This document shows positions 1-10,992 of a DNA stretch of 64,000 nucleotides, piece after piece. The translations under genes were made by a program, and so were the position numbers. Location of the stretch: assembly GCA_025084515.1 (NCBI GenBank), contig JAJAGP010000758.1, positions 62,001 to 126,000 of the forward strand, read 5' to 3'. The first letter of the stretch is position 1; each line of letters starts with the position of its first letter. This DNA comes from Ancistrus triradiatus. Its lineage: Eukaryota; Chordata; Actinopteri; Siluriformes; Loricariidae. The notes under the pieces were generated by a model. It made no database searches, had not been told where the DNA came from, and saw only the letters and a program-made list of their open reading frames with translations.

Positions 1-1734
1 TTCGCATGTATCACTGTTAATTATCATGGCTAGGTCACTGTCACGGACATTCAGCTATCGACACTCACCGCTCAGCTCGCTATATTAGTGAGTTGTCACC
101 AGCGTGACTAGAACTGATGCCTGCCTCTGGTGTAGCTGGCATGTCAGGCAGTCATGTAGGATTCCACAGGATTCACACCAGCCCAACTGATGTTCAGACA
201 TGAGCTTTGAATCCCCATAAAGCTAGTGTTTGGGACCCCACCTGGTGAGAAAGTGAACATGACCTCCACCACTAAAGACTTGCTGGTAAGCCTGAGGAGC
301 ATGCTTATTGGCACATAGCATGGCACCCTTCACCTAATAATATTTCATAATTCAAGCATGGCAGGAAAACAAAACCCTTCTCAAGCATGAGAGCAGAACA
401 AACTTCCTGAGCATTGCCTGCAAAACTGCAATAACAGTATCCAGAGCATAGGAAGCCACAACAAACAAGTTTTAGATTACTGGAAAATAAGCATGAAATT
501 CATCATCTCTAACCAATGTGGTAAGTATTGTCATGTTTAGGACAAGGAGAGACTGATCTGGAGTGAGTGGTCTTGTGCATGCCAAAATCAGTGGAGGTGG
601 GAGAGAATGGCATAGAGGAGTGGACACTCCATGTGGCAATGTGTCACGGACTTAGACTCAACTGCATTCGGGAACTTCTGTACATGCATTACCCCACGAA
701 AATTCATCTTTTCTCCAAAAATTGCAACAACTGTAACTGGTTGTCCTTTCACCTAATCTTGAGCTCCATCTACCAGACCTGTAAAACCAAACACTCATAA
801 AATTATCAACGTCTACAAGAAGGTCTGTCAACTCTGGATATTGGAAAGGCTAAGAAACACCCGAGAGACTCCTCCCTGATAGGCAGTATATCTCAGGTCA
901 CCAATGCCTGATGGAGTTCAGATTTCACTACACATTTACTTGCAGCATGTAGAAAGGATATACTGAAAAAGAAATCATCATTACATTTATCTAACTACTG
1001 TAATGAGTGAGTGAACTCTGTTAAATCAAATGCATGTAATGGCATAAGCAGAAAATGCCTGAGCAACCACGGACCTAACTGCCTGACCAAAATGTAACTA
1101 GCTCTCTTCTAGCTCTTTGGAGGGATACCAAGCTTGAGACCACTTTAAGTCTCGAGCACTTGAAGTTTTCAAAGTGCACCCATGACAGAGACTAAATCCT
1201 CACACAGGATAACCTCCAGACACAATAAAGCCAAAATAACAAATCAAAATAACAAACAGCATCACAAAAGGATTGGTGGTTAGTATCACCTAGCTTGACA
1301 AGTTTAACATGTTAATATGTTTTATTGTTCTCTAAACTGTTACTAGGTACACTGCTGTTCCTACTTCTATGTAGGAGAAGTCAGACAGCATGAAACAGGA
1401 GAATAAGATCAAACTTTGAATCAAATGATGCTGAGAAGCTGTGATTAAAAGGCATGTGACTTGATATGAATTTGGTTCATCCTAAAAATCCCATACAGAG
1501 CAGAACAAATATCTCATGGAGAGCATAATATAACAAGCAACCTTCCTTTACACCTAAAAATAAAGTACTATAGACAATCTGGTGACTAAATTCTTAAAAA
1601 TAAACATGTAGTTCAAATGGCCTGTTAGACTACATCTCTGTCATTTCAGAATATCAAAGTTATGGATGACTTGTACTGCTAAAAATAGTATTTTTTCTCT
1701 AACATAATTATAATGAAGCCTACACAACTAAATA
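1..1734. other. No gene recognised
   Basis: I see no recognisable gene, RNA or transposon in this stretch. The short open frames on both strands (60-77 codons) have no recognised motif and no splice-site support. Composition is ordinary and AT-rich. It is probably intronic or intergenic. Confidence 0.6.
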
Positions 1735-2185
1735 TAGTACGGGTGCTCCACATTTTACTGTATGATGGGTCGGTTACGATTTTTTGACTATACGATGGGA
1801 TTACAATACTACACAAATACACCTTCAGCAGACAATGTATTCTGAATTTTGAATTTTGATTTGCGATAAACAGTAAGATACTTTTCAGTAAGGGGAGCAT
1901 CTGGGAAGAAGCCAGTTAACTGAGCTAAGCAGCAGTGCCAGTGGACTTCAATTCAATACACTATAATGTCAATTCAATACTTTACTCAGAAAATTACATG
2001 AGATAACACGTTATTATAAAAAAAATGTTTTGTGTTAATGATTTTGGCCATATGTAGGTTATTATAAGTGTTTTAAGCATTTTTAAGGCAGGCTATGCTA
2101 TGATATATACAGTATACCTTAAACTCCTCAGTTTAGGATAAATTCAACTTACAATATGTTTGTTGGAATGTATACTCATTGTAAA
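1735..2185. repeat. Dispersed repeat R1, copy 1
   Basis: This stretch matches 40385-40960 over several blocks, for example the block near 2095 that contains gatatatacagtata and the block near 1905-1930 that contains ctgagctaa. The second copy is interrupted by a SINE. The copies are well diverged, so the family is old. I see no coding sequence and no clear terminal repeats. It is probably a non-autonomous element, class unknown. Confidence 0.5.
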
Positions 2186-2361
2186 TTGGGGAGCGCCAGT
2201 ATACATTTTCAGTTTCAGTTATCCACCTTTATTACAGCTACTTTCAGTCTTTGATGAAGCCATTGGCTTTGGCTTTTTTTAAGCACCTCCAAAGTACATT
2301 TGTAAACAAGTTCATTGAATTTTCTGTTTCTTATTATTTAAGTACTTCCAAACACATTCAG

Positions 2362-3696
2362 TTACAGTGGAGCAAAAAAGTATTTAATCTGCCACTGATT
2401 GTGCACGTTCTCCTACTCAGAAAGATGAGAGAGGTCTGTCATTTTCATCATAGGTACACTTCAACTAAGAGAAAAATGAAAAAAAATACAGGAAATCTGA
2501 TCGGATTTTTAAAGAATTTAATTGTAAATCATAATGGAAATGCTCAAGTATTTGGTCACCCACAAACAAGCTCTTCTGTACTCCACTTGTTACCTGTATT
2601 AATGGCACCTGTTTGACCTCATTATCTGTATAAAAGACTCCTGTCCACAGCCTCAAGCAGACAGACTCCAAACTCAACCATGGCCAAGACCAAAGAGCTG
2701 TCGAAAGGACACCAGGAAAAAAAATTGTAGACTTGCCCCAGTCAGGCAAGAGTGAATCTACAATAAGCAAGCAGGTTGGTGTAAATAAATCAACTGTGGG
2801 AGCAATCGTAAGAAAATGGAAGACATACAAGACCATTGTTAATCTCCCTCGATCTGGGGCCCCATGCAATATCTCATCCTGTGGGGTCAAAATGATCATG
2901 AGAACGGTGAGCAAAAATCACAGAACTACACATAGGGACCTGATGAATGACCTGCAGAGAGCTGGGACCAACGTAACAAGGCTACCATCAGTAACACACT
3001 ACGCCGAGAGGGCCCGTCTGAAGTTTGCCAGAGAGCATATGGATGATCCAGAAGAGGATTGGGAGAATATCATGTGGTCAGATGAAACCAAAATAGAACT
3101 TTTTGGTAAAAACTCAACTCGTCGTGTTTGGAGGAAGAAGAATCCTGAGTTGCATCCCAAGAACACCATACCTACTGTGAAGCATGGGTGTGGATTACTG
3201 ATCCGTGTTAAGGGAAGAATGAACAGGGCCATGTATCGTGAGCTTTTAAGCCAAAACCTCCTTCCATCAATAAGAGCACTGAAGATGGAACGTGGCTGGG
3301 TCTTCCAGCATGACAATGATCCCAAACACACCGCTCGGGCAATGAAGGAGTGGCTCTTTAAATAGGTCCTGCAGTGGCCTACCCAGTCTGCTCTAGAGGA
3401 GATCTGCATGGAGGAATGGGCCAAAATACCAGCTACAGTGTGTGCAAACTTGGTGAAAGCTTACAGGAAACTTTTGACCTCTATCATTGTCAACAAAGGA
3501 TATGTTACAGAGTTGAACTTTTGTTATTGACCAAATACTTATTTTCCACCATAATTTATTTTCCTGGATTTTTTTTTCTCATTTTGTCTCTCATTGTTGA
3601 AGTGTACCTATGATGACAATTACAGACCTCTCTCATCTTTCTAAGTAGTAGAACTTGCACAATCAGTGGCTGACCATACTTTTTTGCCCCACTGTA
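2362..3696 (+). mobile_element. Tc1-like transposon, family A, copy A1
   Basis: The element begins at a TA followed by cagtggagcaaaaaag and ends with the inverted form ttttttgccccactg before TA. The terminal inverted repeats are long, roughly 160-200 bp, and share the block gatgagagaggtctgt. Length is about 1.3 kb, normal for a Tc1. Related copies are A5 (41198-44168), A6 (end fragment at 44578) and A7 (60707-64000). The transposase inside is broken. Confidence 0.92.
2680..3530 (+). pseudogene. Tc1 transposase A1, broken
   Basis: Tc1/mariner transposases cut and paste their own element at TA sites, using a paired-type helix-turn-helix domain and a DDE/D catalytic domain. The start codon is at 2680 and the N-terminus reads MAKTKELS, but an extra A shortly after it shifts the frame. 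The open frame resumes at 2733 with the helix-turn-helix region ([16 protein letters not shown]). The first catalytic Asp is in [10 protein letters not shown] and the second in [10 protein letters not shown] block between the two halves (around 3000) and the glycine-rich block after TVKHG are deleted. A stop lies at 3363, and the segment that should carry the third acidic residue (the DLNP motif) is missing. It cannot encode an active enzyme. Confidence 0.9.
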
Positions 3697-4204
3697 CGTT
3701 GAGGTCTAGGCTCTATGCTATTTCTTTTTGTGAGAATTCCAGCAACTTTGTTTGAAAAGTATATCTTAATATTTACATCAGTATGTTTGAGCTCATTATC
3801 TTGCTGTACAGTGAATTTGTGCATGTGTACTGCATAATGTATTAAGATTTCTTTGCAATGCCTTCAATCAAAAACTTGTACTGATCCTGCATCAAAGGTT
3901 GTAGACATGGTTACATGCATATTGCATTGCTTCTTATATGTTACTTTCAAAGATCTCAAATGTAGAATGTAGTTAAAATGTTACGCCACTGTATTAGTTG
4001 GGAAAAAGTAACAAATGTTTATGTAGGTCAGAATGGCTGAAATGGGTATCGTGTAATCAAGGAAAGCATAACCAAACCCTTTGTAAGGGAGAACAAAGTG
4101 GTGTGTGCCCGTTAAAAAGGGCGTTACATGCCTATTACATGCCTGGAGCAGAATATTATTTAGAGTTGACCAGGTTGTGAGGTTGTGTCTGAAAGCACAA
4201 AACT
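3697..4204. other. No gene recognised
   Basis: About 500 bp between two Tc1 elements. I see no gene, structured RNA or repeat here that I can name. Confidence 0.5.
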
Positions 4205-5373
4205 GCAAGTTTGGAACTGATGACTGTGTGTGTGACAGGTGGTGTGGATGACAGGGGGCAAAGAGAACCCAGTTAAACAAATGAGAAAAACGTATTATAC
4301 TCGGTCATTTATTTATTGAGGAAACTGATCCAATATTACATATTAGTGAGTGGCAAAAGTATGTGAACCTTTACCTTCAGTATCTGGTGTGACCCCCCTG
4401 TGCAGCAATAACTGCAACTAAACGTTTCCTATAACTGTTGATCAGTCCTGCACACCGGCTTGGAGGAATTTCAGCCCATTCCTTCGTACAGAACAGCTTC
4501 AACTCTGGGATGTTGGTGGGTTTCCTCACATTAACTGCTCACTTCAGGTCCTACCACAGCATTTCGATTGGATTAAGAACAGGACTTTCACTTTTCCATT
4601 CCAAAACATTAACTTTATTCTTCTTTAACCATTCTTTGGTAGAACGACTTGTATGCTTAGGGTCGTTGTCTTGCTGCATGACCCACCTTCTCCTGAGATT
4701 CAGTCCTGACATTTTCCTTTAGAATTCTCTGATATCATTAAGAATTCATTGTTCCATCAATGATGGCAAGCCGTCCAGGCCCAGATGCAGCAAAACAGGG
4801 CCAAACCATGATCCTACCACCACAATGTTTCACAGATGGAATAAGGTTTTTTTGCTGGAATGCAGTATTTACTTTTTTTTCCAAACATAACCCTTTTTTT
4901 AAAACCATAAAGTTCTATTTTGGTCTCATCTGTCCACGAAACATTCTTCCAATAGTCTTCTGACTTGTCCACATGATCTTTAGCAAACTGCAGATGAGCA
5001 GAAATGTTCTTTTTGCAGAGCAGTGGCTTTCTCCTTGCAACCCTATCTTGCACACCATTGTTGTTCAGTGTTCTTCTGATGGTGGACTCATGAACATTAA
5101 CATTAGCCAATTAGCTCTTGGAGTTTTAACCTTCAAATTAACTGCTAATCCTAGCAGTTCACATACTTTTACCACTCACTAATATGTAATATTGGATCAT
5201 TTTCCTCAATAAATAAATTAGGTTTATTGAGGGACCAAGTATAATATTTTTGTTTCATTTGTTTAACAGGGTTCTCTTTATCTACTTTTGTGACTTTTGT
5301 GATGTTTTAGGTCATATTTATGCAAAAATATAGAAAATTCTAAAGGATTCACAAACTTTCAAGAACCACTGTA
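4205..5373 (-). mobile_element. Tc1-like transposon, family B, copy B1
   Basis: The right end is a proper family B terminus: reading inwards on the minus strand it starts tacagtggttcttgaaag, next to a TA at 5372. The left end is not the usual terminus. Internal terminal-repeat sequence (agagaacccagttaaac, from 4263) is joined at 4205-4260 to an unrelated segment that recurs at 24777-24832. The transposase runs on the minus strand and is broken. Confidence 0.85.
4400..5110 (-). pseudogene. Tc1 transposase B1, N-terminus lost
   Basis: The longest frame (5110 to 4814) starts inside the transposase at the second DNA-binding subdomain (STIRRTLNNNGVQ) and continues to the first catalytic Asp in WTDETKIELYGF. 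It then shifts frame in an A/T-rich run. Sequence for the second catalytic block and the C-terminus remains in other frames down to about 4400. The first helix-turn-helix is deleted, because the transposase joins almost directly to the terminal repeat near 5110. This is a pseudogene of the family carried more fully by B4 (39000-40089). Confidence 0.85.
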
Positions 5374-5593
5374 CAGGTTCTGGGTCATGACAAAGAAGAC
5401 ACGTTGCAGTCAGAGTGGCATTAATCTTGCGGGGAAGAATCAGGTCCACATAAATATACCTTTCAGATATTGGCTAAAGAATCCAGAGGGTAAGTGTGAT
5501 AATAAAAAAATAATACTAAATGCCTATGTAAGATACTGTGTGTCTGTTAACCCATTTTGAATGTTCTGCATGGATCATGTCTAAAATACAAAG

Positions 5594-5861
5594 TGTAATG
5601 CTCAATGGAAACTGGAGACAAACGCAGGCACTGGTAGCAACAACAAAGGGTTTATTACGAAAAGGAGAGACAAGAGGCAGAGAGGACGGGAAAGGGAGCG
5701 TAGACACATAAAGGGAACCAAGTGAATTGGCGTGGTACTGAGAGCAGGTGAGGCCTAAATAGGGTGTGAGATTGATAACAGGTGTGCATAGTCAGAAGAC
5801 TGGATAGGAGGAGCGTTCCAGCACGCGGGCGTTGCGAGCCTCGCTGCTAGGGGGCGTGACA
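5594..5861 (-). repeat. 3' LTR of the gypsy element
   Basis: The repeat is 268 bp, read on the minus strand from tgtcacgccccctagc to the terminal ttaca, giving TG...CA ends. It contains an AATAAA poly(A) signal on the minus strand (the complement of tttatt near 5652). It is the fuller of the two LTRs: the copy at 9709-9921 lacks an internal block that includes this signal. Confidence 0.92.
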
Positions 5862-5872
5862 GTACCCCCCCA
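5862..5872 (-). other. Polypurine tract
   Basis: Immediately inside the 3' LTR the coding strand carries a run of G followed by tac, then the LTR TG. This is the position and composition of the polypurine tract that primes plus-strand DNA synthesis in LTR retrotransposons. Confidence 0.7.
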
Positions 5873-7215
5873 AAGGCCGCGTGCAGGGGGGATCGAGGCG
5901 AGAGCTCACGGCAGCCGTCCCGGAAGCCCTGCGCGGACAACCGCGGGGCCTGGGGGCCGGGCGATCAGGATGAGCGGCGTGAAAGTCCCGGACGAGAAGG
6001 GGGTCGAGAACGTCTTTGGCGTCCACCCAGCTGCATTCCTCCGGACCGTAGCCCTCCCAGTCGACCAGGTACTGGAGCCTCGAAGCTCGGCGACGGGAAT
6101 CTAGGAGGCGATGGACCGAATAGACGGCCCCCCCCGTCCTGCTCCACGGGAGGTGGCCTGTCGGACGGAGAAGAGGCGGCGAGAGGACCAGGCACCCAGG
6201 GCTTGAGGAGCGACACATGGAAAGACGGGCAGATGCGAAGATGAGCGGGTAAGTCCAACCTGTACGTCACATCATTGATCCGCTTCAGGACCTTGAAAGG
6301 ACCCAGAAAGCGGGGAGAGAACTGAGAGCCGCTCTGTGTCTTTCGCAGATCTCGAGAGGACAGCCATACCCTATCTCCTGGTTGGTAGACGGGTGCGGGA
6401 GCACGATGCCGATCCGCATGCCTCTTGTAGCGGCGCACTGCTCTTTCGATACGCTGATGCACCTGACACCATACCTCCTCGCTGCGACGGAACCAGCTGT
6501 CCACGGCCGGGACGTCCGATGACATAGAATCCCAGGGAACTAATGGTGGTTGAAAACCCAGGACACACTGAAACGGAGTGAGGCCGGTAGCTGAGTGTCG
6601 TAGCGAATTCTGCACTATTTCAGCCCAGGAGGGGAGGTACTGGCTCCAATCCAGCGGGTTATGCAGACAGTAACAGCACAGAAATTTCTTCAGTTCTTGG
6701 TTAGAACGCTCACATTGGCCATTGGACTCCGGGTGGTATCCTGACGAAAGGCTCACTGCAGCCCCGAGTTTGTTCACAAAGGCCCGCCAGACCGCAGAGG
6801 TGAACTGTGGACCTCTGTCAGAGAGGATGTCTTCAGGAATGCCAAAGAGGCGGAACACCTGCTCGAATAGCACTTCAGCCATCTGTAGAGCAGAGGGAAG
6901 CTTAAGCTAGGGGATGAAGCGCACCGCACGTGAGAATCGGTCTATAATTGAGAGGACGGTCGTGTAACCTTGCGAAGGAGGAAAATCCGTGACGAAATCA
7001 ACGGCGATGTGCGACCAGGGCCGTTGCGGAACCGGCAAGGGATGTAGCTTACCAGAGGGTAGTGTGCGAGGTATCTTGCTCTGAGCGCAGACGCTACAGG
7101 AAGCCACGAACTGATGGATGTCCTTACGCATGTTGCCCCACCAGTAACGGGCAGCCAGCAGTTGATGGGTTCGGGTTTCCCCGGGGTGACCAGAGCAGAT
7201 AGAGACGTGTGCCCA
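5873..7215 (-). pseudogene. gypsy integrase with chromodomain, broken
   Basis: Integrase joins the cDNA to chromosomal DNA. Reading down from about 7215, the zinc-binding HHCC region ends in CSVCAQSK. The catalytic core follows: VDFVTDFPP supplies an Asp, SDRGPQFTS the next, and [20 protein letters not shown] the Glu. A GPY-type C-terminal region follows ([13 protein letters not shown]). An in-frame TAG at 6907-6909 interrupts the core. The chromodomain ([17 protein letters not shown], about 6010-6125) is one frame away, shifted near a run of C at about 6128. Chromodomains of this class are thought to steer integration by binding modified histones. Apart from the stop and the shift, the sequence is well preserved. 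Confidence 0.92.
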
Positions 7216-7269
7216 GGTGATGAGTTGGTCACGGAATCCGGGAGGGACGAATTTCTTGTCCGCGGGGCA

Positions 7270-7995
7270 ACCCGATGGGACACGCGTCCGTAAGAGGCTG
7301 TTGTCCAGTTCCCGTTCGAAATCCCACTGAAGGGCGCCGATGACGCATGATTCCGGGAGTATAGGAGCCGGGGGTTCCTGAGACGGGACATCAGGGTCAA
7401 CGCTATGGGAGCTTTGAGGTTTCTCGAGCCAGGCTGGTAGGTGATGGAGAAGGCAAAACGGGCGAAAAACAGAGACCAGCGTGCTTGGCGAGCGTTCAAA
7501 CGTCTGGTGGTGCGAAGGTATTCCAGATTCTTATGGTCCGTTAGAACGGTGAAAGGATGACTGGAGCCCTCCAGCCAATGCCTCCATTCCTCCATTCAGT
7601 GCTAACTTGATGGCCAGTAGTTCGCGATCACCGACGTCGTAGTTCCGTTCCGTGGGAGAGAGCTTGTGAGAAAAGAAAGCGACGGGGTGCAATTTGGGAG
7701 GAACGCCCAGACGTTGCGAGAGAACAGCACCTATCCCCACCGAAGATGCATCGACCTCCAGGATGAAGGGGCGATCCGGGTCGGGGTGGCCCAGGACCAG
7801 AGCGTCGGTGAAGGCGGACTTCAATGCTGTGAATGCCTCTTCAGCCTCCGAGGACCAGTGAAGGGAACGAGGTTTTCCCCGCAAAAGGGAGGTGAGCGGC
7901 GCCGACCCTCCGGCTGAAGTCGCGTATAAAGCGGCGATAGAAATTAGCGAATCCTAGAAAGTGCTGCAGGTCCTTGAGTAGTCCTGAATCCCGCT
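7270..7995 (-). pseudogene. gypsy RT thumb and RNase H remnant
   Basis: The open frame at about 7995 picks up the end of the reverse-transcriptase domain ([16 protein letters not shown]). It then shifts and continues from 7884 as the RNase H domain: [19 protein letters not shown] gives the first catalytic Asp and [13 protein letters not shown] the Glu. A small duplication-like disturbance near 7580-7600 shifts the frame again before [11 protein letters not shown]. The finger and palm motifs of the polymerase, including the metal-binding YxDD box, are absent. Confidence 0.88.
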
Positions 7996-9693
7996 TGGGT
8001 AGAAGAATCCAGCCGAGACAGGAGAGGTGGATGGACGGATGAAACTGAGGCTCAGGTATTCCGAAATGTAGTTGCTCATGGCCTTTTCCTCCGCCGGTGA
8101 GAGTGGGTACAGACGAGCCTTCGGCAGGGGGCTGTCCGTCAAGAGGTCAATGGCGCAGTCGTAGGGACGGTGAGGCGGAAGAGGGGCAAGAGTTCCCTCA
8201 CCGAAGACTGATGACAGATCCTCGTACTGGCTGGGTACATTGCTAGGCAGGACGGAGGGAGTGGAGAGAGAATTGACCTGCAGAGCCGGGTGACGCAGGC
8301 AATGTTTCAGACACCATGGAGACCAACGGACGAGTTCCCTGGCAGACCAGGAGATGAGGGGGTCATGAAGGCGAAGCCACGGAAGTCCCAAAATCACCGG
8401 GTAGGCCAGGGAGGCCACCGGGAAGAAGGTGATAGACTTCTCGTGGGTGGTGCCGGTGATGAGGCGAAGTGGAGCGGTGACGCGGGTGATGAGGCCGGAA
8501 CCGAGTGGTTGACCATCAGCTGCTGTAACGCGCCGGCCCGTGGGAAGAGGCGCGCAGGGAATCCCGAGGTCAGAGACCAGATGGTCGGCGATGAAATTCC
8601 CCTGGGCGCCGGAGTCGATCAATGCTGTAAGCGAGACCCCAGTGTGAGTGACTTGGAGAAGCACAGGCAGGGTAAAAGAAGGCACGAGAGACGGTCGACT
8701 CACCCGGGGAGTACGTGCAGCAGTCCCGGTACGTGCGCCAGACGATGGAGCGAGGTCGCAGTTCAGGCGTTGATGATGGTTGGATCCGCAATAACAGCAC
8801 AGACCCAGCTGGAATCTACGTCGGCGCTCCTCGGAAGAAAGGTGGGTCCCCGCGATCTCCATGTCTTCAGGGGGAGGCGAGGGTTCCTGACCGGTGACAG
8901 CAGACGATGGGCGTGGAGAGGTCCGCGAACGGGATGCGAGGAGTTGATCCAAGCGGACCATGAGCGAAATGAGTTCCTCCAGGGAAAGGTTGAGTTCGCG
9001 TCCGGCCAACTCTCTCCTGAGCTCGGGACGTAAGCCCTGATGGAAAGCGGAAAGGAGAGCCGGAGTATTCCATCCGCTCTGAGCCGCCAGCGTACGAAAC
9101 TCCAACGCGTATTCAGCGGCAGTCCGACGTCCCTGGCGGAGGTTGAGCAGCAATTCCCCGCTGGAGCGGCCTTCTTGGGGATGCTGAAAGACAGAACGGA
9201 AGGCTGTCACGAAGCGAGAGTAATCCCGGACCTCTGGACCCTGTTGTGACCAGACTGCAGTGGCCCAATCCAGGGCATGATGGTTGAGGAGGGAGATCAC
9301 TAGAGCGATACGCTCTGCGTCGGAGTCGGGGGGTGAGTGTACGAAGTACAGATCGCACTGCATTAGAAACCCCTCGCAGCGTTCCGGGTCTCCTCCATAC
9401 TTGTCTGGTAGAGCGATTCTGAAGTTCGAGTGAGGTGACGGGTTCCGTGGAAGAGTGGAGGGAAGCGGAACCGAGGCGGCAGGATCCGCAGCTGTGACAG
9501 CAGAGGTGGAGGGTGGTGACAGCTGTGACAACCGCTGGGAGAGCTCGTTGACAGACGGAAAGAGTGACTGCTGATTATCTGCGAGGACAGTGATGGCTTG
9601 AGCCATTTCCCGGAGCTGAGATCGAAGGTCGGCGAGTTGTTGCTCGACAGGGGTAGCAGACGTGCCACCCGAACCAGAAGCCGCTGCCTCCAT
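7996..9693 (-). pseudogene. gypsy gag-protease reading frame
   Basis: The likely start is the ATG at 9693 (MEAAASGSGG); the frame is open upstream through the LTR by chance. Gag forms the particle around the RNA. It has a coiled N-terminal segment (LADLRSQLREMAQAI), the conserved gag core (FLMQCDLYF ... LLNLRQG), and a zinc knuckle of the CX2CX4HX4C form near residue 290 of gag. The protease follows in the same frame with the active-site triad in LIDSGAQGNFI and the conserved ILGLPWL. The frame ends in the first RT residues (SFIRPSTSPVSAGF), where the RT core has been deleted. Gag and protease themselves look intact, about 560 codons. Confidence 0.9.
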
Positions 9694-9708
9694 GTCGGCC
9701 GATTCAAC

Positions 9709-9921
9709 TGTAACGCTGAACAAGGAGAGACAAGAGGCAGAGAGGACGGGAAAGGGAGCGTGGACACATAGAGGGAACCAAGTGAATCGGCGTGGTACTG
9801 AGAGCAGGTGAGGCCTAAATAGGGTGTGAGATTGATAACAGGTGTGCATAGTCAGAAGACTGGAGAGGAGGAGCGTTCCAGCACGCGGGCGTTGCGAGCC
9901 TCGCCGCTAGGGGGCGTGACA
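9709..9921 (-). repeat. 5' LTR of the gypsy element, internally deleted
   Basis: The repeat is 213 bp and matches the 3' LTR from tgtcacgcccc onwards, but a block of roughly 55-60 bp near its inner end is missing, with only a stub resembling the terminal 12 bp (9709-9720). The missing block holds the poly(A) signal region. No primer-binding site complementary to a tRNA 3' end is evident between 9708 and the gag ATG, which is only 15 bp further in. Confidence 0.85.
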
Positions 9922-9926
9922 CAAAG

Positions 9927-10950
9927 TTATTTTGGATGTCTAAAAATGCATGAACCTAAAATAATTACAAATCATCTGTAAAACATGTGAGCAGTCTTGT
10001 TCTTGCCAAATTTTAGATTTAATTTGTTCCAATTTGTTTTAATGTTTTAAATAACTTTTAAGTTGTTCTACATAACCGTTATTTGTTCAGTATCTTCCTT
10101 GCAATACCCAAACCCCTGCCAGACAATGGATACAATGCTGCTTCCTTTCAATACCCAATTCATCCACCTCCATATTTCAATTATTGCTTCCAAACTCAAC
10201 ACACACACACCAAGAAAACTTGCTTTGGTGCTTCACTTTTTTCGCTGTTTCCAGGTCTGTTGCTCATCTTTAAAATATACAGTATGTGACACTCATTCAC
10301 CCAGGAAAATGTTGTGGACAGGTAGGTGGAGTATGACGTATGAATGTGTGCCTTTTTTGTGTCTGTGAGAGAAAGACAGCCATAAGAGAGTGTGAGAAAA
10401 ACAAAATGTGAAGCCAGGAGATTAAAAATTTGACAATTTGTACTCAATGTATGATGTAGTCCTTTACTACATCCCACACTTTACAAGCCACAAGACATTG
10501 AATATATTTGAAATAATCGCCCACCTCCAGAATACAGGGATGGAATCTGCATAGACATAACAGCGGTAACAAAATGGGTTGTTCTTAAACCTCAAGACTT
10601 GGCTGACGTGCACATGTTGGCATTGACCTTGACTCCAACGCGTACTGTGAACCAGGGTGTACTGTTCAGCATCAGTGCCTGACCTTACAGTCATGCTCCA
10701 AAATTCAATGGACCACCTTCTCAGTAGAGTAATTTTGACTGCAGCAGCAAATGGAAGACAAACTCCATATTAGTACCCACATTTTTGGATGTATGTTTTA
10801 GATATCTGCATACATTTGGCTGTACACTGTGGCATATTATATTATCATTAGTACCAGTGCACTGGAGGTGAAAGGGGTGTATTGTTTCTGTAAGTAGTAT
10901 AATTGTTATAATAATAATAATAATAATAATAATACTAGTAATTAAAAAAA

Positions 10951-10992
<42 letters not shown>

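Larger units (their letters stand above)
5589..9926 (-). mobile_element. Ty3/gypsy chromovirus retrotransposon
   Basis: Two long terminal repeats (5594-5861 and 9709-9921) bound a gag-pol region on the minus strand. The 5-bp direct repeat caaag lies outside both ends (5589-5593 and 9922-9926), as expected for Ty3/gypsy insertion. Domain order on the coding strand is gag, protease, remnant of reverse transcriptase, RNase H, integrase, chromodomain, which is the Ty3/gypsy order. The polymerase core is deleted, so total length is only about 4.3 kb. Both LTRs still resemble each other closely over the shared part, so the insertion is not very old. Confidence 0.95.

Noticed and set aside
567..800. 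77-codon open frame near the left end
   Set aside because: No recognised domain, no splice signals and a length expected by chance in AT-rich DNA.
8290..9033. 247-codon open frame on the plus strand
   Set aside because: It lies opposite the gypsy gag-protease frame, has no domain of its own and reflects the high GC content of gag.
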